Part shown: positions 1-6,205 of the stretch, piece by piece
Layout of the letters: every line of letters begins with the position of its first letter
Position numbering within the stretch: the stretch's first letter is position 1
NCBI GenBank assembly: GCA_024640925.1
Contig: JAHEEB010000035.1
Location: 3,896-12,230 of the forward strand
Length of the DNA: 8,335 nucleotides
Direction of reading: 5' to 3'
Source: Bacteroidota bacterium
Lineage (GTDB): Bacteria; Bacteroidota; Bacteroidia; Bacteroidales; UBA10428
Position numbers and translations under genes: made by a program
Notes under the pieces: model-generated
Database searches by the model: none
What the model was told of the DNA's origin: nothing
The model's input: only the letters and a program-made list of their open reading frames with translations

Positions 1-489
1 AAGTAAAGTAAATTTTTCAGGTAAAAGCTGTTCACCCATAAGCTCATAGCTAGCCTTTAATCTGAGTTTTTCCAGTGCTTTTTCAACCATTTCATCGTGG
101 TCGAAGATAAGTTTTGGACGCTTATACAGAGGTACCCATTGAGCTCCATGATATGTAACCAGTTTTTTATCATAGTCATCAAGCCTTATAAATGCAAAGA
201 AGGCGATACTTATTACTCTTCCACCTGGATCGCGCTCAGGTTGTGAGAATACTTGTATCTGCTCCTGAAAAATATCATCTAATCCGGTAATATGTTGCAA
301 AACTCGTTGAGCTGCAGACTCCACTGATTCGTTTTCGTTCACCCAACCTCCAACAAGCGACCAGCCGCCACGCGAAGGTTCAAGTTCGCGCTTAAAAAGT
401 AACAATTTAAGTTCAGCAGCTTCGTATCCGAATATGATACAATCGACAGAGACCAGCTGTTTTGTATGAATATACTGATTGTTAACCAT
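1..489 (-). CDS. Nudix-domain transcription regulator, NrtR/BtAraR-like (3' end cut by window edge)
   Basis: My translation from the ATG at 489 gives 163 residues and stays open to base 1, so the C-terminus lies outside. The protein starts with a Nudix fold (VDCIIFGYEAAELKLLLFKR, then GGW..VGGWV). The Nudix box region reads GWVNENESVESAAQRVLQHITGL: the first Gly, Glu and Arg of the consensus G-x5-E-x7-RE-U-x-EE-x-G-U are kept, but the RE is RV and the metal-binding EE pair is HI. This loss is the pattern of NrtR-family regulators and of the Bacteroides arabinose regulator BtAraR, where the Nudix domain senses a ligand and a C-terminal winged helix binds DNA. The visible end (GEQLLPEKFTLL) resembles the linker into that winged helix. 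I infer a sugar- or nucleotide-responsive repressor or activator rather than an active hydrolase. Its regulon cannot be told from this window, since no sugar genes are seen. The start is the first Met before the conserved fold. Confidence 0.85.
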   Translation of the reverse strand, partial: MVNNQYIHTKQLVSVDCIIFGYEAAELKLLLFKRELEPSRGGWSLVGGWVNENESVESAAQRVLQHITGLDDIFQEQIQVFSQPERDPGGRVISIAFFAFIRLDDYDKKLVTYHGAQWVPLYKRPKLIFDHDEMVEKALEKLRLKASYELMGEQLLPEKFTLL

Positions 490-496
490 CTTTAAG

Positions 497-534
497 CAAA
501 ATATAACCGCCGTAAAATTAAGAGTATTTTTTAC
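497..534 (-). promoter_or_regulatory. possible promoter and operator of the Nudix regulator
   Basis: Reading toward the regulator's start codon, the minus strand carries TATATTTTG (505 to 497), one base longer than the Bacteroidota -7 consensus TAnnTTTG. Directly upstream is an inverted repeat, GTAAAA-N11-TTTTAC (512-517 and 529-534), placed where it would overlap the -33 region. This position would suit an autoregulatory site, but both elements are short, AT-rich and imperfect, and no clear -33 TTTG is visible. Confidence 0.25.
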
Positions 535-610
535 TTTTAAAAAAACTTTAAGAAAAAAATTTCAGGTTTAAATCAAATTTGTAAATGTCCTTTGAAGTTT
601 TTAAGAATAA

Positions 611-652
611 TATAAAAGAAAAGGCCGTCAATCGGTAATGAAAGACAGCCTT
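611..652 (-). terminator. intrinsic terminator of the siaB-siaC unit
   Basis: On the minus strand, AAGGCTGTC (652 to 644) can pair with GACGGCCTT (629 to 621) in a 9-bp stem with one G-U pair and a 14-nt loop. It is followed at once by a T-rich run, TTCTTTTATA (620 to 611). It sits 23 nt after the siaC stop codon, where a rho-independent terminator is expected. The orientation fits only minus-strand transcription. Confidence 0.8.
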
Positions 653-675
653 GTTATGGAAAATAAGTTTAAATC

Positions 676-1056
676 TTAGTCTACAATTTCAATCATTTTA
701 AAGGGCACACGGATTATTGATTCATAATCCTCACCTGCCTCAAGCATATCTTCGTCATCTTCTTCGTAGTACCAGTTAATCTGTACATCGTTATTGCTCT
801 TATGGATAGATTCCAATTTCTTGAATACATCCAAAATGCATTTCGACGAGCTGGTATTAAAATATTCAAGATGAACATTTACAACAGTTTTTGTTGCTGG
901 TTTTTCTGAATATGTTTCAAGCCAGTCTACCAAGGGTTTATAAAATTCAATTGAATTTTCTGGAATTGAACGACCTTTGATTTCTAATGCTCCTTTGCTG
1001 GGATCGAAATCAATTGATGGTGTTTTCTGTGTGCCTTCTATGAACAATGGTTCCAT
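676..1056 (-). CDS. siaC: SiaC family regulatory phosphoprotein (DUF1987)
   Basis: This is a small cytosolic protein of the SiaC/DUF1987 family. In Pseudomonas aeruginosa, SiaC is phosphorylated on Thr68 by the kinase SiaB and dephosphorylated by SiaA, and the unphosphorylated form binds the diguanylate cyclase SiaD. Family signatures seen here are GTQKTPSIDFDP near the N-terminus, GRSIPENS, the phosphosite segment YFNTSSSK, and a C-terminal acidic stretch (EEDDEDMLEAGEDY). An upstream in-frame ATG at 1089 would overlap the end of siaB by 11 nt. I prefer the ATG at 1056, because the second SiaC-like protein in this window aligns with it from its first residue and because it places the YFNT threonine at residue 68, the same number as in P. 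aeruginosa. With that start the protein is 126 residues and begins 22 nt after the siaB stop. Its partner in this organism is unknown. The family call is secure; the start is likely. Confidence 0.88.
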   Translation of the reverse strand: MEPLFIEGTQKTPSIDFDPSKGALEIKGRSIPENSIEFYKPLVDWLETYSEKPATKTVVNVHLEYFNTSSSKCILDVFKKLESIHKSNNDVQINWYYEEDDEDMLEAGEDYESIIRVPFKMIEIVD

Positions 1057-1078
1057 ATCAATATATCTTGATAATGTA

Positions 1079-1624
1079 TTAAACTTCAATAATTAAATTA
1101 AAAAACGAATAAATATCGTTATAGGGAAAGAACTCATATCGGATAGGTTTACCGGTTTTACGAGCTATATCAACAAGCCCCAAACCTCCGCCACCCTTAG
1201 CAGAAATTTTCTGATGATTCAGAATAAACTTATACATATCTTTCAGTTCATCCTTAGACATAGAGTTAATTTTATCGATTTTCTCCTGAAGAAATTTAAT
1301 CTTCTTATTATTAATAAAATTTCCTGTTATGACTTTATATTCCTCCTTATCTCTCTCTACAACCAGAACTCCAAATTTGGGCTCTAAATTTTCTTCGATA
1401 CCCTCATGTGATTCTTCTATATGATGGTAAAGATTCTGCATACTTTCCACAAGTACATTATAGATTTTCTTTCGAGTTTTACCAGATTCATTCACTTTTT
1501 CTAATTTTTCCTCTACTGCCTCTAAAACTTCATTAATAAGCTCAGAGGTAATACTTCCTTTATATCCAAGAAGCACATCGCCCTGACTTAATCTCTGGTA
1601 ATATTCGTTGATATTAAAACTCAT
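1079..1624 (-). CDS. siaB: SiaB family protein kinase (DUF6272)
   Basis: This 181-residue protein matches the SiaB family, small GHKL-like ATPases related to histidine kinases and anti-sigma kinases that phosphorylate SiaC on Ser/Thr. Visible signatures are an N-box-like helix at about residues 57-69 (VLVESMQNLYHHI, with E60 and N64) and a glycine-rich nucleotide-binding segment at about 141-160 (SAKGGGGLGLVDIARKTGKP). It has no signal peptide or membrane segment, so it is cytosolic. It is the first gene of a two-gene unit with siaC, the arrangement expected of kinase and substrate. A good -7 promoter element lies 33 nt upstream and there is no Shine-Dalgarno sequence, as is usual in Bacteroidota. 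Neither a PP2C-type phosphatase (SiaA) nor a diguanylate cyclase (SiaD), which complete the Pseudomonas system, is encoded in the window. Kinase activity is inferred from the family. Confidence 0.87.
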   Translation of the reverse strand: MSFNINEYYQRLSQGDVLLGYKGSITSELINEVLEAVEEKLEKVNESGKTRKKIYNVLVESMQNLYHHIEESHEGIEENLEPKFGVLVVERDKEEYKVITGNFINNKKIKFLQEKIDKINSMSKDELKDMYKFILNHQKISAKGGGGLGLVDIARKTGKPIRYEFFPYNDIYSFFNLIIEV

Positions 1625-1657
1625 TTAAGCCTTTTGTATTTATTAATGTAGGCAAAA

Positions 1658-1699
1658 CAAATATAGGAAAAATCTTTTAAGTACGATTTAAACGTTTAA
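1658..1699 (-). promoter_or_regulatory. siaB: siaB promoter with adjacent 12-bp palindrome
   Basis: The minus strand reads TATATTTG at 1665 to 1658, an exact match to the Bacteroidota -7 consensus TAnnTTTG, 33 nt before the siaB start codon. The -33 region lacks a clear TTTG. About 22 bp further upstream is a perfect palindrome, TTAAACGTTTAA (1688-1699), overlapping or just above the expected -33 position. A symmetrical site there could be an operator. The -7 element is the stronger part of this call; the operator is inference. Confidence 0.5.
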
Positions 1700-1832
1700 C
1701 ATCGCCTTATATTTTTATTAAATATAAAAAAAATAATCTTTAAAAAACTGCATCTTATTAACAGTATATAAGAAAATTTATATTTTTCTGTTTTTATTTT
1801 ATTTTTTGGCTCCAAATCAAAGAAAAGGTCAC

Positions 1833-3008
1833 TTATTTTTCAGGGTTCTCTTTATGTTCTTTTAAAGATCCGCTAAAAATATCATATCGTGAATAGGAAC
1901 ACTCAAGGCTACCGTTGAATACCTTAATTTTTACTGAAGGTTTTAGCCCGATAAACTTTAATGCCTCAGAATTGCTGCTTATTATCCAGGCTTTGTATCC
2001 ACTGTATTTCAATTTTAATGTGTTGCCAATTTCTCTATACAATTCTTCTATTTTATCATTTTTCATCCGTTCGCCATATGGAGGGTTAATAATAATTGTT
2101 CCACTTTTTACAGGTGGAACAAAATCGGCAAAAGGTTTACTTGAAAACCTGATGAAACTAGAGATATTTGCCTTTGATGAATTCTGTTTAGCTATTGAAA
2201 GAATATTTTCCGATATATCATTTGCCATAATAACCGGCTTAATATCATTTAACTCAATATTTTCGAGAATAGACTGGTAAATATTCCTATCATAATCGAG
2301 CCAGTTTTTGAAGCAAAAATCTTTGCGGATCATGCCCGGAGGCATATTTCTTGCCATCATGGCTGCCTCAATGGCAAGAGTTCCAGAGCCAGTCATTGGA
2401 TCAATAAAGGGAGTTTTATAATCCCACTCGCTTAAATAAATTAATGAAGCGGCAAGAACCTGGTTAATTGGAGCTTCTCCCTCCGATGTCCTATACCCCC
2501 TTTTATGCAAAGATTCACCAGAACTATCAAGCGAAACATTAACCTTTTTCTCCGAAACATGCACATTGATAAGAACAGAAGGATTATGGGTATCGACTTC
2601 GGGACGTTTGCTGTATTTCTCTCTGAACCTGTCAACAATTGCATCTTTGGCTAATTGTGCAGCATAAAGCGAATTATTGAATAAGGTTGACGATACAACA
2701 GCATCAATTGCAATAGAATGATGAAGGTTCAAATATTTTTCCCATTCGATATCGTGAAGAAATGAATAATATTGTTTTATATCCTCAATTTCGAAGGAAT
2801 GAATAACCTTCAATATACGCAAAGCAGAACGAAGATAGATATTCGCTTTATATAACATAGCCTTATCTCCGGTAAAGCTTACCATCCGGCGTCCAATAAC
2901 AATGTTATTTGCTCCAATTTTTTTAAGTTCGTCTGCCAACACCTGTTCTAATCCAAAGAAGGTTTTGGCAATAAGTTCAAATTCTTTTTCAGGTATCTTT
3001 TCCATCAT
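1833..3008 (-). CDS. rlmL: THUMP-domain class I SAM-dependent 23S rRNA methyltransferase, RlmL-like
   Basis: This 391-residue protein matches the N-terminal half of E. coli RlmKL, the part that makes N2-methylguanosine at position 2445 of 23S rRNA. It is the single-domain form common outside the gammaproteobacteria. An N-terminal ferredoxin-like and THUMP region (about 10-165, with KTFFGLEQVLADEL and later HKRGYR) should bind RNA. The Rossmann methyltransferase domain follows, with SAM motif I DPMTGSGTLAIEAAM (203-217), an acidic motif II/III strand (MANDIS, 261-266) and the catalytic N-P-P-Y motif NPPYGER (308-314). The start ATG overlaps the stop of the upstream kinase gene as ATGA, which indicates translational coupling. 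A second Met follows at once, so the protein may start one residue later. This is the last gene of the long operon, and no convincing terminator hairpin follows. The family is clear; the exact target base is inferred. Confidence 0.88.
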   Translation of the reverse strand: MMEKIPEKEFELIAKTFFGLEQVLADELKKIGANNIVIGRRMVSFTGDKAMLYKANIYLRSALRILKVIHSFEIEDIKQYYSFLHDIEWEKYLNLHHSIAIDAVVSSTLFNNSLYAAQLAKDAIVDRFREKYSKRPEVDTHNPSVLINVHVSEKKVNVSLDSSGESLHKRGYRTSEGEAPINQVLAASLIYLSEWDYKTPFIDPMTGSGTLAIEAAMMARNMPPGMIRKDFCFKNWLDYDRNIYQSILENIELNDIKPVIMANDISENILSIAKQNSSKANISSFIRFSSKPFADFVPPVKSGTIIINPPYGERMKNDKIEELYREIGNTLKLKYSGYKAWIISSNSEALKFIGLKPSVKIKVFNGSLECSYSRYDIFSGSLKEHKENPEK

Positions 3009-3541
3009 TTTTTTAAATAATCATCAACAAAACGAATGGCATTTAAAACCCTTCGTTCATCAATACCAGTTACAATCTTGTAATTTAGTTTAAATTTTTC
3101 TAACTCTTCTTTATACTCAAAGAATAATCTTTCGCGGGCTTCTCCTCCATTTTCCCGAACATCATCTGGCACCCATTCTATATCGGTAGCACAAAGCAAA
3201 TAAAGCGAATCGCCCGTTTCGAGAATTGCTTTATCAATCCATTCGGGATATTTACCTTTATACCATTTTAACCATATCTTGGTGATTATAAGGTATGTAT
3301 CAAAAACAACAAGGGTATTAGCCTTATTTTTCATTTGTTTATATTGCCAATCGGCAATAACGAGAATATCCTCATATGTATATTTATGATTCAAGCCACT
3401 AATGTAACTCCTGGCATATTCCGGTACAACATACCCTTTATAATAATTGGCCAGAGCGGTAGCAATTGAAGTTTTTCCTGTGGATTCGGGGCCGGTTATT
3501 ATTATTGAACGATTTCCTGTTGTTTCCATTGTTTTCTCCAT
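3005..3541 (-). CDS. NadR-type ribosylnicotinamide kinase (P-loop NTPase)
   Basis: This 178-residue protein corresponds to the C-terminal kinase domain of NadR, without the DNA-binding and NMN adenylyltransferase parts. It should phosphorylate nicotinamide riboside to NMN with ATP, trapping the vitamin after uptake for NAD synthesis. The Walker A loop is GPESTGKT (17-24), the extended form typical of this family. It is followed by VPEYARSY (39-46), a Walker B-like VVFDTYLI (78-85), and a lid region WVPDDVRENGG..RERLFFEY (about 123-143). Its start overlaps the end of pnuC by 40 nt; an in-frame Met5 at 3529 would cut the overlap to 28 nt. Its own stop overlaps the methyltransferase start by 4 nt. 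The pnuC neighbour is the main evidence for a nicotinamide riboside substrate. A related nucleoside or thiamine kinase role cannot be excluded by sequence alone. Confidence 0.82.
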   Translation of the reverse strand: MEKTMETTGNRSIIITGPESTGKTSIATALANYYKGYVVPEYARSYISGLNHKYTYEDILVIADWQYKQMKNKANTLVVFDTYLIITKIWLKWYKGKYPEWIDKAILETGDSLYLLCATDIEWVPDDVRENGGEARERLFFEYKEELEKFKLNYKIVTGIDERRVLNAIRFVDDYLKK

Positions 3542-4121
3542 TCAAAATAGCCAGTAATTGCAAGGACTGTATAGACAACAAATAATAAAGCGGTTGGATA
3601 CAACATTTTATAAATATAAAGACCTATAGAAACAGCATCAACAACAATCCATATCAACCATTGCTCCAACATTTTCCGGGCGAGCATCCAGGTTGCAACA
3701 ATGCTTGCTGCACCAATTAAAGCGTCGATAAACGGAACAGAGCTATCCGTATAGTTTTTTAATATAAAAGCTATAGCTACAAATAGAATCAGGGTAAAAA
3801 AAACAATGATAAATATGTAATTGGTAATCCTTGTTGATTCAATCTTTTACGAAATGTCCAATGAATCCATCCATAAACACTAACTATAACATAATACATA
3901 TTTATGCCCATATCGGCATATAATCCGGAATGGTAAAAAACATATACATATAATACTGAGGTAATAAAACCATAATACCAAAGGAGTTTATTTCCCTCAA
4001 CACTATATAAGATATATATAATGCCTGCAAGAGTAGCTATAATTTCTATATGATTGGTAACAATCCATAAAAAAGATTGGAAAATCTGGTGTTGAAATAA
4101 CAGGTGATTAAATAGCCCCAT
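3502..4121 (-). pseudogene. pnuC: pnuC, nicotinamide riboside transporter, frameshifted in a T8 run
   Basis: Two reading frames together make one PnuC-family inner-membrane transporter. The first, 4121 to 3789, encodes 110 residues with hydrophobic helices and the family segments HIEIIATLAGIIYILYS, LYADMGINMYY and YGWIHW, then hits TGA. The second frame is open from about 3804 down to the stop at 3502. It encodes ILKNYTDSSVPFIDALIGAA, the segment ATWMLARKMLEQWLIWIVVD and VSIGLYIYK, all typical of the PnuC C-terminal half. The frames meet at a run of eight T on the minus strand (3803 to 3796). One extra T would join them into about 206 residues, a normal PnuC length, with no other defect. PnuC takes up nicotinamide riboside by facilitated diffusion, driven by the kinase encoded next. 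The start lies 3 nt after the peptidase stop. The lesion may be a true mutation, a phase-variable tract or a homopolymer sequencing error. Confidence 0.85.
3796..3803 (-). repeat. homopolymer run (T8 on the coding strand) at the pnuC frameshift
   Basis: Eight consecutive A on the plus strand read as T8 in pnuC. The N-terminal frame enters as ttg-ttt-ttt-tta and reaches TGA two codons later. Nine or six T would restore the reading frame into acc-ctg-att and the conserved C-terminal half. Confidence 0.9.
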
Positions 4122-4124
4122 CTA

Positions 4125-5714
4125 TCATAGTAGTTCTGAACTATAAGAATCCCAATTCTTTAATACTTCAATGGCTTTAAGATATGTATCATTAGTAGTA
4201 TTATAAATTTGGTAAAATTCATCTCTCCCGAATAAATCCCTTGCTACCAAAGCTTTAATCATAATCTTAATCTGAGTCCCCGAAATCTTTAAACTTTCCT
4301 CATCGTATTTAACTCCTTCTTTTGCTGCAAATGTTGTAAAACTCTCAAATATCTTTTCATCAACAAAAAAGGTTTTCTCATAGGTTTTAAATTCTTTGTA
4401 TGTTTTTTGCATTTTAGCCCTGTTCTGATCGACATATTCAAGAGTGAAACGATTAAGAATACCCTTTCTGAGTATATCCCTGTAATAAACTGAATAATTG
4501 CTTGTATCAAAAGGCACAAATATATCTGGCATAATTCCTCCGCCACCGTACACTGTGCGGTGTTTCACCAAAGTCTGGTATTTCAAAGAATCGGGAAAAT
4601 GGATACTATCTTTGGAAAGCAGTTGTCCATTATTATAACGCTGATATACTTCCAGTTCATATTTTTCAATACCTTCATTAAAAGGTTTTTGAATAAGTCG
4701 GCCTGAAGGAGTATAATAGTTAGCGACAGTGATTCGAACAGCAGATTCATCAGGAAGCATAAATTCTCGTTGTACAAGACCTTTTCCAAAAGAGCGACGT
4801 CCTATAACCAAACCTCTATCCCAATCCTGAACAGCACCCGACAAAATTTCGCTGGCAGAAGCAGAACCTTCATCGATAAGAATAATTATATTTCCTTTTT
4901 CAAATTTACCTTCTGAAGTAGACAAATAATCTCTCTTCTGACTGTTAATGCCTTGTGTATAGACAATCATGCGACTCTCAGGTAATAATTCGTCAGCAAG
5001 TTTAACTGCAGCATCTAAATAACCACCACCATTACTGGTCAGATCGATAATCAGATTCTGGGCATTTTTCGCCTTGAGTTTTGTTTCCGCTTCTTTAAAT
5101 TCATCTACGGTTGTTGCTGAAAACCGGTTAAGCTTAATATAACCGGTATTGTCATTCAACATATAGGTTGCATCAATACTATAAATAGGTATCTTGTCGC
5201 GAATTATCTTAAAATCTATCAGTTCTTTTACATTACGCCGTAATACACTAATAGTAACCTCGGTACCTTTCTTACCTCGCAAAAGACCGAATACGTCCTC
5301 GTTGGTAAGACCAATATTTGCAATATTCTTTCCATCTACCATTATAATTTTATCGCCAGACTGAACACCTAATCGTTCAGATGGACCACCAGATATAGGA
5401 GCAATCACATAAAGCGTGTCTTTTAGAATGTTAAACTCAATTCCAATACCTTCGAAATTTCCTTCGAGTGGTTCACGCATTTTTTTGAGCTCATCGGCTG
5501 GAATATAGGTAGAATGCGGATCAAGGTCGCTAAGCACACCAACAATTGCTTTATCTATTATTTTTTCGGAATTGATCGAATCGACATAATAAGCTTCGAG
5601 GTAATCAAGAAATTTAGCAAACTTAAAAGCCTGCTTATAGGATTGACCAAAACAAACAGTCGAAGCCAATATAAAAATACTGGCTAAATAAAGCCTTGAT
5701 TTAACTAAATTCAC
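4125..5714 (-). CDS. S41 family C-terminal processing peptidase with PDZ domain
   Basis: This 529-residue secreted serine protease belongs to the CtpA/CtpB/Prc family, which trims or degrades envelope proteins from their C-termini. A signal peptide covers about residues 1-23 (KSRLYLASIFILASTVCFG, then Gln at +1, frequent after cleavage in Bacteroidota), so it acts in the periplasm or at the envelope. The PDZ domain lies at about 85-165 (GNFEGIGIEF, SGGPSERLGVQSGDKI). The protease core contains IIDLTSNGGGYLDAAV (222-237), the nucleophile segment GSASASE with Ser286, and SFGKGLVQ with Lys311 and Gln315. The Ser-Lys-Gln spacing of 25 and 4 matches CtpB. A tail of about 130 residues after 400 is longer than in minimal CtpA proteins and has no motif I recognise. 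It starts 19 nt after the SiaC paralogue stop and ends TGA-TAG, 3 nt before pnuC. Its substrate is unknown. Confidence 0.93.
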   Translation of the reverse strand: MNLVKSRLYLASIFILASTVCFGQSYKQAFKFAKFLDYLEAYYVDSINSEKIIDKAIVGVLSDLDPHSTYIPADELKKMREPLEGNFEGIGIEFNILKDTLYVIAPISGGPSERLGVQSGDKIIMVDGKNIANIGLTNEDVFGLLRGKKGTEVTISVLRRNVKELIDFKIIRDKIPIYSIDATYMLNDNTGYIKLNRFSATTVDEFKEAETKLKAKNAQNLIIDLTSNGGGYLDAAVKLADELLPESRMIVYTQGINSQKRDYLSTSEGKFEKGNIIILIDEGSASASEILSGAVQDWDRGLVIGRRSFGKGLVQREFMLPDESAVRITVANYYTPSGRLIQKPFNEGIEKYELEVYQRYNNGQLLSKDSIHFPDSLKYQTLVKHRTVYGGGGIMPDIFVPFDTSNYSVYYRDILRKGILNRFTLEYVDQNRAKMQKTYKEFKTYEKTFFVDEKIFESFTTFAAKEGVKYDEESLKISGTQIKIMIKALVARDLFGRDEFYQIYNTTNDTYLKAIEVLKNWDSYSSELL

Positions 5715-5733
5715 ACTATTTCAGATTAGATTA

Positions 5734-6117
5734 TTATTCTTCAATAAAATTAAACGGTAGTCCGGAAATATCGGATAATTCTTGTCCTGCTTCCCGAATC
5801 AATTCATCCTCGGAATCGACATACCAGTCTATTATAACACGCATTCCATCGTCGTGGAGATTTCCGACAATCCTGAAAATATCGGTTAAATAACGAATTG
5901 TAGACGAATTAAAATATGTAAGTTTTATTTCGATATTTAATGGTGCAGAAGTTGCCGGTCGTTGTGCTGAAAATTTTTCAAGCCAATTAATAACTGGCGA
6001 ATAAAATTTATCAGCATTCTCAGGTCGTGAATTGCCTTTGATGGTAAAAAACAGTTCGTTAGGATCAAAAAAAACTTTTGGAGAATGATCTGTGCGTTCT
6101 ATTAGTAAATTGTCCAT
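5734..6117 (-). CDS. second SiaC-like protein (DUF1987) with Ser at the phosphosite
   Basis: This 127-residue protein aligns end to end with the siaC product in this window: LLIERTDHSPKVFFDP matches LFIEGTQKTPSIDFDP, IKGNSRPEN matches IKGRSIPEN, and the segment YFNSST matches YFNTSS. The residue that corresponds to the phosphorylated Thr68 of SiaC is Ser71 here, after a 3-residue insertion (SAQRPATSAP region). The C-terminal segment DSEDELIREAGQELSD keeps the acidic character and the EAG of the family. It has no kinase gene beside it. It lies 82 nt after guaA and 19 nt before the S41 peptidase, probably in one transcript with the latter. It may be an alternative substrate of the SiaB encoded at 1079-1624 or a diverged regulator with a different partner. 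The family is secure; its phosphorylation is inferred. Confidence 0.87.
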   Translation of the reverse strand: MDNLLIERTDHSPKVFFDPNELFFTIKGNSRPENADKFYSPVINWLEKFSAQRPATSAPLNIEIKLTYFNSSTIRYLTDIFRIVGNLHDDGMRVIIDWYVDSEDELIREAGQELSDISGLPFNFIEE

Positions 6118-6191
6118 CTGGATTAATTCTGTTAGTATTTTATAAATCAGTTTTAAGGTAATGAGCTAAGATAGGAAATAATAATGAATCT

Positions 6192-6205
6192 GAATGATAT
6201 CATTC
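6192..6205. repeat. 14-bp perfect palindrome across the guaA stop codon
   Basis: GAATGATATCATTC is a perfect inverted repeat with no loop, covering the last codons of guaA, its TGA and eight bases beyond. It has no following T run, so it is not a standard terminator. It might be a protein-binding site or chance, since half of it is fixed by the conserved C-terminal coding sequence. Confidence 0.3.

Noticed and set aside
1057..1089. ATG at 1089 as the siaC start
   Set aside because: It adds 11 residues absent from the paralogue at 5734-6117 and overlaps the end of siaB; the ATG at 1056 aligns with the paralogue's first residue.
1771..1789. AT-only hairpin AGAAAA-N7-TTTTCT followed by T-rich sequence on the plus strand
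   Set aside because: The stem is short with no internal GC pairs except one, and no plus-strand gene precedes it; on the minus strand it would be a very weak terminator for the methyltransferase gene.
1915..2280. Plus-strand open frame of 121 codons
   Set aside because: It lies wholly antisense to the well-conserved methyltransferase gene and resembles no known protein.
3502..4121. Two separate small membrane protein genes
   Set aside because: Both parts match consecutive halves of PnuC, and the downstream frame extends without a stop back to the T8 run, so one broken gene is the simpler reading.
5644..5714. Lipoprotein signal in the S41 peptidase (Cys21)
   Set aside because: The residues before the Cys (STVC) do not fit a lipobox; an ordinary signal peptide cleaved after Gly23 fits better.
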